Positions 8,788 to 17,396 of a stretch of 64,000 nt of DNA are shown here, piece by piece. This DNA comes from Variovorax sp. 54 (GTDB lineage Bacteria; Pseudomonadota; Gammaproteobacteria; Burkholderiales; Burkholderiaceae_C). The translations under genes were made by a program, and so were the position numbers. Location of the stretch: NCBI RefSeq assembly GCF_002754375.1, contig NZ_PEFF01000001.1, positions 6,093,501 to 6,157,500 of the forward strand, written 5' to 3'. Position 1 is the stretch's first letter. Each line of letters opens with the position of its first letter. The notes under the pieces are model-generated. The model saw only the letters and a program-made list of their open reading frames with translations, had not been told where the DNA came from and did not search any database.

Positions 8788-9702
8788 GTGAAAACCCCCC
8801 AATGCCTTCTGGCGGCCGCAACGGCCGCCGCGCTCCTGCTGTGCGCCGGGCGTGCATCCGCCCAAACCGACGTGCTGAAGAAGATCAGGGAGTCCGGCGC
8901 CATCACCATGGGCGTGCGCGACGCCTCGGGCGCCATGTCCTTCACCCTGGGGCCCGGCAGCTACACGGGCTTTCACGTCGAGGTTTGCGAACGTGTCATT
9001 GCCGACATCGGGAAGGCGTTGCAGATCGGCAAGATCCATGTGAAGTACCAGCTCGTCACCCCGCAGAACCGCATGCCGCTCGTGCAGAACGGAACGGTCG
9101 ACATCGAGTGCGGCACCACGACCAACAATGCGGCGCGCCAGAAAGACGTCGCGTTCGCCCCGACGCTCTATGTCGAAGGGGTTCGCATCGCCGTCAAGGC
9201 GACATCCGGCGTTGCTTCTGCGGCCCAGCTTGCCGGCAAGGCAGTGGCCGTGACCACGGGGAGCACCTCCGTCCAGCTGCTGAGAAAACTCAAGCGCGAC
9301 AACGCCCCTGAGATCGCGGAGGTGTACGCCAAGGACAACAGCGAAGGCTTCCTGCTGCTCGAATCGGGCCGCGCAGAGGGCTTCGTCGCCGACGGCCAGA
9401 TCCTTGCGACCTTGATTTCAAAGAGCAAGGCGCCGGCGCAATACAGGTTGCTCGACCAGGTGCTCAGCGTCGAGCCGATCGCGATCATGATTCCCAAGGG
9501 GGATGCCGCGTTCAAGAAGCTGGTCGATCAAAGCGTCCTGGCGTTGGTAAGGAGCGGGGACGCTGCGCGGATCTACGACAAGTGGTTCATGCAGCCCATT
9601 GCGCCGCACGGCGCGAAGGTGGGGCTGCCGGCCAGCGCCCTGACCAAGGCCGCCTGGGCCCACCCCAGCGACAAGCCGATGGAAGACTACGAGGTGCGAT
9701 AG
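8788..9702 (+). CDS. ABC transporter solute-binding protein, amino-acid type (family 3)
   Basis: This 304-residue periplasmic protein begins with a GTG at 8788, chosen because it yields a normal signal peptide ending ASAQ around residue 26. The mature part starts VLKKIRESGAITMGVRDASG and contains the family signature in the segment around GPGSYTGFHVEVCERV and VDIECGTTTNN, as in glutamate/aspartate-binding GltI. The gene follows the VOC gene by 10 bases, so they are one operon. No permease or ATPase gene is adjacent; it may serve a transporter elsewhere. Confidence 0.85.
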   Translation: MKTPQCLLAAATAAALLLCAGRASAQTDVLKKIRESGAITMGVRDASGAMSFTLGPGSYTGFHVEVCERVIADIGKALQIGKIHVKYQLVTPQNRMPLVQNGTVDIECGTTTNNAARQKDVAFAPTLYVEGVRIAVKATSGVASAAQLAGKAVAVTTGSTSVQLLRKLKRDNAPEIAEVYAKDNSEGFLLLESGRAEGFVADGQILATLISKSKAPAQYRLLDQVLSVEPIAIMIPKGDAAFKKLVDQSVLALVRSGDAARIYDKWFMQPIAPHGAKVGLPASALTKAAWAHPSDKPMEDYEVR

Positions 9703-9731
9703 GGCGGCACCCGCAAGGCGACGAGGTCGAA

Positions 9732-10526
9732 TCAGACGATCAGGTCGAAGCAGCAGCCCGCGTAGTAAGGCTTGTCCCCGCCATCGACGAAGGGCACCTC
9801 GATCGGCTTGCCCTCGTTGCGCCACACATCCCGCTTTCGGTAGCCGGAGCGTGCCAGGTCGGCGAGCAGCTCGTCGTGATGCTGGATGCGGTAGGCGCAC
9901 ACGGCCACGCCGATGCTGTTGAGCGTGTAGATCGTGCGCTCGGGGTGCACGGCCGTGGTGTTCATGACGATGCGCCGGGGCTTCACGGCCAGCGAGGAAA
10001 GAATCGCGTCCATGCGTGTCGGCAGGTACTGCAGGCTGCCCGAGACATACAGCACGTCGCAGCCGCTCGCATCGCAGTAGTCGGTGGTGAAGCTCAGTTG
10101 CGCAGTCGCCTCGCGCTTGACCGCCATCGCGCGGCCGCTCTCGACCACGCCGGGCACGTCGCACACCGTCCAGCGCAGGGTGTCGGGGTAGGTCAGCACG
10201 CGGCGGAAGGCGTAGTACTTGATGCCGACATGCCCGCCCAGGTCGAACACGCGCGTCAGGCCCGCATCGATGGAGCGGCCCAGCCAGAAGAGGCCGGGAT
10301 AGTCGTAGAAATAGATCTGAGGGCTGTAAAGCTCGCCCGCGTCGGCATTGGCATAGCCGACGGCCTTGGTGGGCGGTGCGCCGGCCTCGGCCGCCTCGAA
10401 GCTCTCGAACGACCCCATGAAGAGGTTCTCGTCCGTGTTGTTCAGGAACTTGCGCTTGTAGGCGCTTTCGCGGGGCGGGAAGGCCAGCAGGCTTGAAAGC
10501 ATCTCTGTCTCCGGTGGCATGCCCAT
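9732..10526 (-). CDS. Methyltransferase, TIGR04325 family
   Basis: This 264-residue protein has a Rossmann-type SAM-binding motif (VFDLGGHVGIKYYAFRR) and the conserved ending with CCFDLIV. The block DVLYVSGSLQYL corresponds to the post-II/motif III region. The family is normally found in polysaccharide or O-antigen loci, but here the gene stands alone between a binding protein and a regulator. A start at an internal ATG (10502) is also possible. The acceptor is unknown. Confidence 0.75.
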   Translation of the reverse strand: MGMPPETEMLSSLLAFPPRESAYKRKFLNNTDENLFMGSFESFEAAEAGAPPTKAVGYANADAGELYSPQIYFYDYPGLFWLGRSIDAGLTRVFDLGGHVGIKYYAFRRVLTYPDTLRWTVCDVPGVVESGRAMAVKREATAQLSFTTDYCDASGCDVLYVSGSLQYLPTRMDAILSSLAVKPRRIVMNTTAVHPERTIYTLNSIGVAVCAYRIQHHDELLADLARSGYRKRDVWRNEGKPIEVPFVDGGDKPYYAGCCFDLIV

Positions 10527-10592
10527 TCTGAGCGCATCCGGGGCTTTCGAGGGCGATAGCCCGGCGCCGTTGGGGCGGTTACCCCATGGAGG

Positions 10593-11459
10593 TTACATAC
10601 CGCTCGCCAGTGCCGCCGCCGCCGCCCGCGTCTCCACGCCCAGCTTCTCGAAGATGTGCTCCAGGTGCTTGTTCACCGTGCGCGGGCTGGTGCCCAAAAT
10701 CTCGCCGATGTCGCGGTTGGTCTTGCCCTTGGCGAGCCACGACAGCACCTCGGTCTCGCGCGGCGTGAGGGCCGCGTCGGCCAGGCGTGCGGCCGGGCCT
10801 TCGCGCTGGATGGCGAACAGCAGCATGGTCTCGCCGAGCGCCGCCGCACCCAGGTTGCGCACCGACAGGCGCATGGCCGTGGCGGTGCCGATGGCGATCG
10901 ACGCGCCCGGCGCCAGCGCAGGTTCTACCGAGGCGGGCAGGCGGCCCGGCGCCACCGGGTCTTCGAGCGCATGCAGCCACAGCGCGGCCTGCGGCGAGCG
11001 CCAGGCGATGCGCCCGCGCGTGTCGACGAACACGACGCCCATGCCCGCCACGTCGACCGCGTCGCGCGCCATGCGCGTGATGCGGGCGTTGCGCGTGTGG
11101 GTGTGCAGGCGCGCCAACACCTCCTGCGCGCGGATCGGCTTCACCACGTAGTCGACGCCGCCGCACTCGAAGCCCTCGACGACGTGCGCGGTTTCCGACA
11201 GGCCGGTCATGAACAGCACCGGGATGTGCGCGAGCGCCGGGTTGGCCTTGATGCGCCGGCAGGTCTCGAAGCCCGAGAGGCCGGGCATGAGGCCGTCGAG
11301 CAATATCGCGTCGGGCACCACGAGTTCGAGCCGCTGCAGGGCCGACTCGCCGTCGGCCGCCACCAGCACGGTGTAGCCGCTGGCCTCGAGCGTGTCGCAC
11401 AGCATGCCCAGGCTGCTGGGGGCGTCGTCGACCACCAGCACGACGGGGCGTTCGGACAT
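10593..11459 (-). CDS. Response regulator, REC-linker-LuxR type
   Basis: This 288-residue protein has a receiver domain (residues 5-125; acidic pair D11/D12, phospho-acceptor D55 in ILLDGLMPG, lysine in VVKPIRA). A PAS-like middle segment (MGVVFVDTRGRIAWRSPQAALW) follows, then a C-terminal LuxR-type helix-turn-helix (LTPRETEVLSWLAKGKTNRDI). It starts 4 bases after the stop of the permease-kinase fusion and is surely its partner. An upstream ATG at 11492 would overlap the kinase gene. By position it should control the divergent urt-fmd operon. Confidence 0.9.
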   Translation of the reverse strand: MSERPVVLVVDDAPSSLGMLCDTLEASGYTVLVAADGESALQRLELVVPDAILLDGLMPGLSGFETCRRIKANPALAHIPVLFMTGLSETAHVVEGFECGGVDYVVKPIRAQEVLARLHTHTRNARITRMARDAVDVAGMGVVFVDTRGRIAWRSPQAALWLHALEDPVAPGRLPASVEPALAPGASIAIGTATAMRLSVRNLGAAALGETMLLFAIQREGPAARLADAALTPRETEVLSWLAKGKTNRDIGEILGTSPRTVNKHLEHIFEKLGVETRAAAAALASGM

Positions 11460-11463
11460 GGAT

Positions 11464-14400
11464 TCAGTAGGAGGCGAGGGGGGTGTCTGCATCTTCTGCC
11501 AGTGCGTTGCGGAGCGTGTCGAGTTCGAAGCGCGTGACCATGCCGCGCAGCCAGGTGCAGGTGGCGGCCGCGGCGGGCGAGGCCGCGGCCAGCCGGTCGA
11601 GCGCGGTGTGCAGGCCGCGCACGTGGCCCATCTGCACCAGGCGCATCAGGTCGGCGCGGTCGTCTTCGCTGAGTGCGAGCAGGGGCGGGCGCTGCGGCGT
11701 CGCGTCGGGGTCGGCCGGCGGCGGCAGGGCGTCGCCGATGGCCAGCCATTCGAGGCCCAGGTGCCGCTCCAGCGTGGCGATGAGTTCCGACTCGATCACC
11801 GGCTTGCCCACGAAGGCCTGACAGCCCGCGGCGCGCAGCCGGTCGGCCTGGTTCTCGAACATGTTGGCCGAGACGATGATGATCGGCAGCTCGGCGAAGC
11901 CCGAGGCCCGCACCGAGCGCGCGGTCTGCCAGCCGTCCATGTCGTCCATCGTCAGGTCGAGCAGGATGGCCGAGGGCAGCTCTTCGCGCAGGCTGTCCAG
12001 GCACTCGGTGCCGCTGGCCGCCTCGCGCACCGTGAAGCCCAGCGGCGCGAGCATGCCGGCGAGCATCTGGCGCTGCACCGGCTGGTCGTCCACCACCAGC
12101 AGCGTGCGGCGCTCGCCCAGGTAGCCCGACACCGGCTCGCGAGAGCCCGCCTGCGGGCCGGGATCGGCCACCTCACGCAGGTACACGCGCACGCTGAAGG
12201 TGCTGCCCGCCGACGAGGTCGACGCCAGCTTGAGCTCGCCGCCCATGAGCGAGGTGAGCAGCCCGGTGATGGTCAGGCCCAGCCCCGTGCCCGGCTCGCC
12301 GCGCCGGCGGCCCGCAGCGCCGCGCTCGAAAGGCAGGAAGATGCGCTGGCGGTCTTGCGGCGCCACGCCGATGCCGGTGTCGACCACGTCGAAGCGCAGC
12401 ACCTCGCGCCGCGCGTCCACATGCAGCGTGACAGTGCCGCTGTCGGTGAAGCGCACGGCGTTGGTCAGCAGGTTGATGAGGATCTGCCGCAGCCACTTCA
12501 CGTCGGCATGCACCCACGGCGGCAGCCGGCCCGCATGCGTGTAGACAAAGGCCAGGCCCTTGGCCTCGGCCTGCGGTCGCACCATCTGCACCACCTGGTC
12601 GAGAAAGGCCGGCAGCGCCAGTGGCGAGGGCTCCAGCTGCAGCCGGCCGGCCTCGATGCGCGCGAGGTCGAGCAGGCCGTCGATGAGGCCCAGCATGTGC
12701 TCGCCGCTGCGGTGGATGGTCTGCACCGCCTCGCGCGGCGGCAGGGCCGCATCGCCACCCTTGAGCAGGATCTGCGAGTAGCCCAGGATGCTGTTGAGCG
12801 GCGTGCGCAATTCGTGCGTCATGCCGGCCACGTAGCGCGTCTTGGCCTGGTTCGCGGCTTCGGCGGCTTCCTTGGCGGTCTGCAGTGCGGCGTCGGTGCG
12901 GCGGTGCGCTTCGATTTCGAGCGCGAGCAGGTTGTTGTGGCGGTTCGATTCCTCTTGTGCCATCTGGCGGCTCTCGCTGCCCAGCACCACCCACCATGCG
13001 GCCACGGCGGCGATCACCGAGAGCAGCGCGAACACTTTCAGGAATGCTGTCGCCATCGCCGAATCGATGGTGCCGGCGATGGCCTCCTGCGCGTAGACCA
13101 CGCCCACCACCGTGGCGAGCAGCGCGATCAGCGAAGTGGCGACCAGCAGGTAGTGCGCGACGCGGAAGTTCAGCCGTGCCGACAGGGCAGGCGGCAGCAG
13201 CGCCTGCAGCCAGCCGCTCATCTGCTCGGCGGCGCGCGAGTCGGTCTTGCAGCGGTCGTGGCAGCGCGATTCGAGCGTGCAGCACAGCGAGCAGATCGGC
13301 GCGCTGTAGGCCGGGCAGTGGGCCATGTCTTCCGACTCGAAGCTGTTGTCGCACACCGAGCATTTCACGCTCTGGCCCGGCGTCCAGCGGTCGATGTCGG
13401 TGCGCGCCAGGTAGTAGCGCCCGCGCGTCTTCCACGCCAGCAGCGGCGACACGAGCATCGCCGTGGCGAGCGCGATGAAGGGCGAGAAGGCCCGCGCCCA
13501 CTGGCCGAGCGCGCCCGAGTAGGCCAGCATCGCCAGCGCCGCCGCCACCAGCATCGCGACCAGGCCCACGGGGTTGATGTCGTACAGGTGCGCGCGCTTG
13601 AACTCGATGGTCTTCGGGCTCCAGCCCAGCGGCTTGTTGATGACCAGGTCGGCCACCAGCGCGCCGACCCAGGCGATGGCGATGTTGCTGTAGAAGCCCA
13701 GCACGTGCTCCAGCGCCGCGAACACGCCCAGCGCCATCAGCAAGATCGCGATGGCCACGTTGAACACCAGCCACACCACGCGCCCCGGGTGGCTGTGCGT
13801 GAGCCGCGCAAAGAAGTTCGACCACGCCAGCGAGCCCGCATAGGCGTTGGTCAGGTTGATCTTCATCTGCGAGACCACGACGAACAGCACCGTGATGCCC
13901 AGCACCCACGCCGGGTCGCGCAGCACGTACGAAAAACCCGTGAGGTACATCTGCGTGGGCTCGATCGCATGGTTCGCTGGAATCTCGTGCTGCAGCGCCA
14001 GGAACGCGAGGAACGCGCCGCCCATCATCTTCAGCATGCCCGGCACGATCCAGCCCGGGCCCGCAACCAGCACGGCCGTCCACCAGCGCCCACGGTTGGC
14101 GGCGGTCTTCTCGGGCAGAAAGCGCAGGTAGTCGACCTGCTCGCCGATCTGCACCACGAGCGAGAAGGCCACCGTGGCCGCCGCACCGAACATCAGCGGA
14201 TCGAAGCCGCTGCTGTCCGACGTGCGGCCCACCAGGCCGGTGAAGTCGGCATACAGCTCGGGCTTCTTCACCATCACCGCGATGAAGGGGCAGACGAACA
14301 GCACGATCCAGATCGGCTGCGTCCACAGCTGCAGCCCCGAAATCAGCGTGATGCCGCGTGCCACCAGCGGAATGATCACGATCGACGACACCAGGTACAG

Positions 14401-14859
14401 CAGCCACAGCGGCCAGTCCAGGTACATCTGCAGCGCCAGCGCGAGGATGGCCGCCTCGAGCGCGAAGAAGATGAAGGTGAAGCTCGCGTAGATCAGCGAG
14501 GTGAGCGTGGAGCCCAGGTAGCCGAAGCCCGCGCCGCGCGTGAGCAGGTCCATGTCGACGCCGTGCCGTGCGGCGTAGTACGAGATGGGCAGGCCCGTGA
14601 GGAAGGTGATGAGCCCCACCACCAGGATCGCCCACAGCGCGTTCGAGAAACCGTAGCTCAGCGCGATCGCGCCGCCGATGGCCTCCAGCGCCAGGAACGA
14701 GGTGGCGCCGAAGGCCGCGTTGGCCACGCGGAACTCCGACCACTTGCGAAAGCTGCGCGGCGTGTAGCGCAGCGCGTAGTCCTCCAGCGTTTCGTTCGCG
14801 ACCCAGGCGTTGTAGTCGCGGCGGATGCGAAAGATCTTCTGTCCGGAGACGGATGTCAT
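11464..14859 (-). CDS. NCS1-type permease fused to hybrid histidine kinase
   Basis: This 1131-residue membrane sensor has three parts. Residues 1 to about 480 form a nucleobase/cation symporter-1 permease with about 12 helices and the family motif EQVDYLRFLPEKT. Residues 500-537 form a cysteine-rich linker with eight cysteines (500, 503, 515, 523, 526, 527, 533, 537). A short pair of membrane segments follows, then the kinase: H-box THELRTP with H682, ATP-binding GTGLGL from 857, and a receiver domain with D968. The C-terminal 100 residues are helical and Hpt-like without a clear His motif. The ATG at 14859 gives the usual permease N-terminus. It is divergent from urtA and coupled to a response regulator. 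The permease part may sense urea, amide or a nucleobase, as the SSS-type permease does in CbrA; this is inference. Confidence 0.88.
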   Translation of the reverse strand: MTSVSGQKIFRIRRDYNAWVANETLEDYALRYTPRSFRKWSEFRVANAAFGATSFLALEAIGGAIALSYGFSNALWAILVVGLITFLTGLPISYYAARHGVDMDLLTRGAGFGYLGSTLTSLIYASFTFIFFALEAAILALALQMYLDWPLWLLYLVSSIVIIPLVARGITLISGLQLWTQPIWIVLFVCPFIAVMVKKPELYADFTGLVGRTSDSSGFDPLMFGAAATVAFSLVVQIGEQVDYLRFLPEKTAANRGRWWTAVLVAGPGWIVPGMLKMMGGAFLAFLALQHEIPANHAIEPTQMYLTGFSYVLRDPAWVLGITVLFVVVSQMKINLTNAYAGSLAWSNFFARLTHSHPGRVVWLVFNVAIAILLMALGVFAALEHVLGFYSNIAIAWVGALVADLVINKPLGWSPKTIEFKRAHLYDINPVGLVAMLVAAALAMLAYSGALGQWARAFSPFIALATAMLVSPLLAWKTRGRYYLARTDIDRWTPGQSVKCSVCDNSFESEDMAHCPAYSAPICSLCCTLESRCHDRCKTDSRAAEQMSGWLQALLPPALSARLNFRVAHYLLVATSLIALLATVVGVVYAQEAIAGTIDSAMATAFLKVFALLSVIAAVAAWWVVLGSESRQMAQEESNRHNNLLALEIEAHRRTDAALQTAKEAAEAANQAKTRYVAGMTHELRTPLNSILGYSQILLKGGDAALPPREAVQTIHRSGEHMLGLIDGLLDLARIEAGRLQLEPSPLALPAFLDQVVQMVRPQAEAKGLAFVYTHAGRLPPWVHADVKWLRQILINLLTNAVRFTDSGTVTLHVDARREVLRFDVVDTGIGVAPQDRQRIFLPFERGAAGRRRGEPGTGLGLTITGLLTSLMGGELKLASTSSAGSTFSVRVYLREVADPGPQAGSREPVSGYLGERRTLLVVDDQPVQRQMLAGMLAPLGFTVREAASGTECLDSLREELPSAILLDLTMDDMDGWQTARSVRASGFAELPIIIVSANMFENQADRLRAAGCQAFVGKPVIESELIATLERHLGLEWLAIGDALPPPADPDATPQRPPLLALSEDDRADLMRLVQMGHVRGLHTALDRLAAASPAAAATCTWLRGMVTRFELDTLRNALAEDADTPLASY

Positions 14860-15104
14860 GGCGGGTTCTCGCGGCGGCGGCAACGGTGGCATGCGGCAGG
14901 TACAGCAAGAAGCGCTCCCTGCTGTCTCCTGCGTTGTCTGGCTCGGGAGTCTGCGGGTGGGGCGGGGCACCGCCGCTACGTTGAATGACGTATTCGCGCA
15001 GAGGCAAGTGATTTCTAAAGTACCAGCCATGGTGCTAGCGGCACCGTCCGATGCACTGCGATGGTGCGCGGATCTTCTTTTCAACCACCTGCCTGGAGTT
15101 CCTG

Positions 15105-16373
15105 ATGTCGCGTGATTCCGATCCTTCCTCTCTCGATGCCATGGCACTGCGCCGCCGCCGCCTGCTGCAGGGCGCCGCCGCGCTGCCCGTGATGGGCCTG
15201 AGCGGCCTGAGCTTCGGCCAGGGGCAGTTCCCCACGGCCAAGGTCAACACCACCAAGCTCGCGGTGACCGACACCGAAGTCACGGTGGGCCAGCTGCATT
15301 CGTCCACCGGCACCATGGCCATCTCGGAGACCGGCTCCATCCAGGCCGAGCAACTGGCCATCGACCAGATCAACGCCATGGGCGGCATCCTGGGTCGCAA
15401 GATCAAGGTCATCAAGGAAGACGGCGCCTCCGACTGGCCCACCTTCGCCGAGAAGTCGAAGAAGCTGTTGGTCAACGACAAGGTCGCCGCCGTGTTCGGC
15501 TGCTGGACCAGCGCCTCGCGCAAGGCCGTGCTGCCGGTGTTCGAGAAGGAAAACGGCCTGCTGTACTACCCGACCTTCTACGAAGGCCTGGAGCAGAGCA
15601 AGAACGTGATCTACACGGGCCAGGAGGCCACGCAGCAGATCATCTGGGGCCTGGACTGGGGCGCGAAGGAGAAGAAGGCGAAGACCTTCTTCCTGGTCGG
15701 CTCCGACTACATCTGGCCGCGCACCTCGATGAAGATCGCGCGCAAGCACATCGAGAATTTCCAGAAGGGCTCGGTCAAGGGCGAGGAGTACTACCCGCTG
15801 GGTCACACCAACTTCAACTCGCTGATCAACAAGATCAAGGTCGCCAAGCCCGACTGCATTTTTGCGGCGGTGGTGGGCGGCTCGAACGTGGCGTTCTACA
15901 AGCAGCTCAAGGCCGCGGGCATCACCGGCGACAAGCAGTTCCTGCTGACGCTGGCCGTGACCGAAGACGAAATGACCGGCGTGGGCGGCGAGAACTTCGC
16001 GGGCTTCTACTCGTCGATGAAGTACTTCCAGTCGCTGGACAACGAGAACAACAAGAAGTTCGTGGCGGCCTTCAAGGCCAAGTACGGCAAGGACGCGGTG
16101 ATCGGCGACGTGACGCAGGCGGGCTACCTCGGCCCATGGCTGTGGAAGGCCGCGGTGGAGAAGGCGGGCAGCTTCGACATCGACAAGGTCGTGGCCGGTT
16201 CGCCGGGCATCGAGCTGAAGACGGCGCCTGAAGGCTACGTGAAGCTGGATGCGAACCACCATCTGTGGAGCAAGGCGCGCATCGGGCAGGGGCAGCTGGA
16301 TGGCTCCTTCAAGGTGGTCGCTGAATCGGCCGAGCTGATCAAGCCTGATCCGTTCCCGAAGGGCTACCAGTAA
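15105..16373 (+). CDS. urtA: Urea/short-chain amide ABC transporter binding protein
   Basis: This 422-residue type 1 periplasmic binding protein is exported by the Tat route: the signal contains RRRRLLQGAAALPVMG at 16-31. The mature part carries VTVGQLHSSTGTMAISE and the UrtA/AmiC-like blocks VFGCWTSASRKAVLPVFE and LLYYPTFYEGLEQSKNV. It binds urea or a small amide and hands it to UrtBC. The ATG at 15105 has a ggag site 6 bases upstream and gives the Tat signal. The gene opens the urtABCDE-fmdAB operon. The formamidase downstream favours amides as substrates alongside urea. Confidence 0.92.
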   Translation: MSRDSDPSSLDAMALRRRRLLQGAAALPVMGLSGLSFGQGQFPTAKVNTTKLAVTDTEVTVGQLHSSTGTMAISETGSIQAEQLAIDQINAMGGILGRKIKVIKEDGASDWPTFAEKSKKLLVNDKVAAVFGCWTSASRKAVLPVFEKENGLLYYPTFYEGLEQSKNVIYTGQEATQQIIWGLDWGAKEKKAKTFFLVGSDYIWPRTSMKIARKHIENFQKGSVKGEEYYPLGHTNFNSLINKIKVAKPDCIFAAVVGGSNVAFYKQLKAAGITGDKQFLLTLAVTEDEMTGVGGENFAGFYSSMKYFQSLDNENNKKFVAAFKAKYGKDAVIGDVTQAGYLGPWLWKAAVEKAGSFDIDKVVAGSPGIELKTAPEGYVKLDANHHLWSKARIGQGQLDGSFKVVAESAELIKPDPFPKGYQ

Positions 16374-16397
16374 ACCGGCCGTAGGCCCTCACCCCAA

Positions 16398-16421
16398 CCC
16401 TCTCCCGCGTGCGGGAGAGGG
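16398..16421. repeat. GC-rich hairpin between urtA and urtB
   Basis: An 11-bp perfect stem (CCCTCTCCCGC / GCGGGAGAGGG) with a 2-base loop, preceded by CCCTCACCCCAA. The same hairpin occurs twice between urtD and urtE. It has no T-tract and is probably an interspersed palindrome that protects the upstream urtA message or attenuates the rest. Confidence 0.75.
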
Positions 16422-16450
16422 AGCAAATCCAACTCTCCGGAACTTCCGCC

Positions 16451-17365
16451 ATGACTTTGTCGGACATGATGAACATCGGCCTGATGCAGGGCTTCGCGGG
16501 GCTGAGCCTCTTCGCGGTGCTGCTGCTCATGGGCCTCGGGCTCGCGATCATCTTCGGGCAGATGGGCGTGATCAACATGGCGCATGGCGAGTTCATGACC
16601 ATCGGCGCCTACTCGATCTTCCTGGCCGCGCAGGTGACCGAGCGCATGGTGCCCTCGTTCATGCCGTACTACTTTCCGATCGCCATCGGGCTGGCCTTCG
16701 TGTTCGCCTTCATCGCGGGCTGGCTTGTGGAATGGGCGCTGATCCGCCACCTGTACAAGCGACCGCTCGACACGCTGCTCGCCACCTGGGGCGTGAGCCT
16801 GGGCCTGCAGCAGGTTTTTCGCACCTTCATCGGCCCGAAGGAAGTGAGCCCCACGTTGCCCGAGTGGCTCATGGGTTCGTGGACGCCGCACGAAGGCCTC
16901 GACATTCCGATCAACGGCCTGTTCGTGCTGGCGCTCACCGCGCTGGCCACGGGCGGCGTGCTCATCGCGTTGCACAAGAGCCGCTGGGGCCTGCGGGTGC
17001 GCGCCACCGTGGCCAACCGCACGATGGCCAACGCCACCGGCATCGACACCCAGAAGACCGACCGCCTCACGTTTGCCATCGGCTGCGGCATTGCCGGCGT
17101 GGCGGGCGCGGCCTTCACCACCATCGGCTCGACCGGGCCGACCTCGGGCTCGCTGTACATCGTCGACGCCTTCCTGGTCGTCACCTTCGGCGGCGCGGCC
17201 AGCCTGCTGGGTACCGTGGTCTCGGCCTTCGGCATTGCGCAGACGCAGTCGATCTCGGAGTTCTTCATGACCGGCTCGATGGCCAAGGTGCTGACGCTGT
17301 CGCTGATTGTTCTCATCTTGATGATGCGACCGCAGGGATTGTTCGCCGTCAAGGTCCGCCGCTGA
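16451..17365 (+). CDS. urtB: Urea/amide ABC transporter permease UrtB
   Basis: This 304-residue membrane permease has about eight hydrophobic segments and the LivH-type signature: MGLGLAIIFGQMGVINMAHGEF near residue 27, then a late VVTFGGAASLLGT cytoplasmic loop that contacts the ATPases. It forms the channel with UrtC. The ATG at 16451 follows the hairpin by 30 bases; an in-frame upstream start would lie inside the hairpin and is unlikely. Confidence 0.92.
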   Translation: MTLSDMMNIGLMQGFAGLSLFAVLLLMGLGLAIIFGQMGVINMAHGEFMTIGAYSIFLAAQVTERMVPSFMPYYFPIAIGLAFVFAFIAGWLVEWALIRHLYKRPLDTLLATWGVSLGLQQVFRTFIGPKEVSPTLPEWLMGSWTPHEGLDIPINGLFVLALTALATGGVLIALHKSRWGLRVRATVANRTMANATGIDTQKTDRLTFAIGCGIAGVAGAAFTTIGSTGPTSGSLYIVDAFLVVTFGGAASLLGTVVSAFGIAQTQSISEFFMTGSMAKVLTLSLIVLILMMRPQGLFAVKVRR

Positions 17366-17396
17366 TGAACCCGATTTCTTCCTGGAGAACGTTCCG

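Noticed and set aside
11392..14988. 1198-codon plus-strand frame opposite the permease-kinase
   Set aside because: The translation is low-complexity Arg/His/Gln; the minus strand carries clear permease, kinase and receiver motifs.
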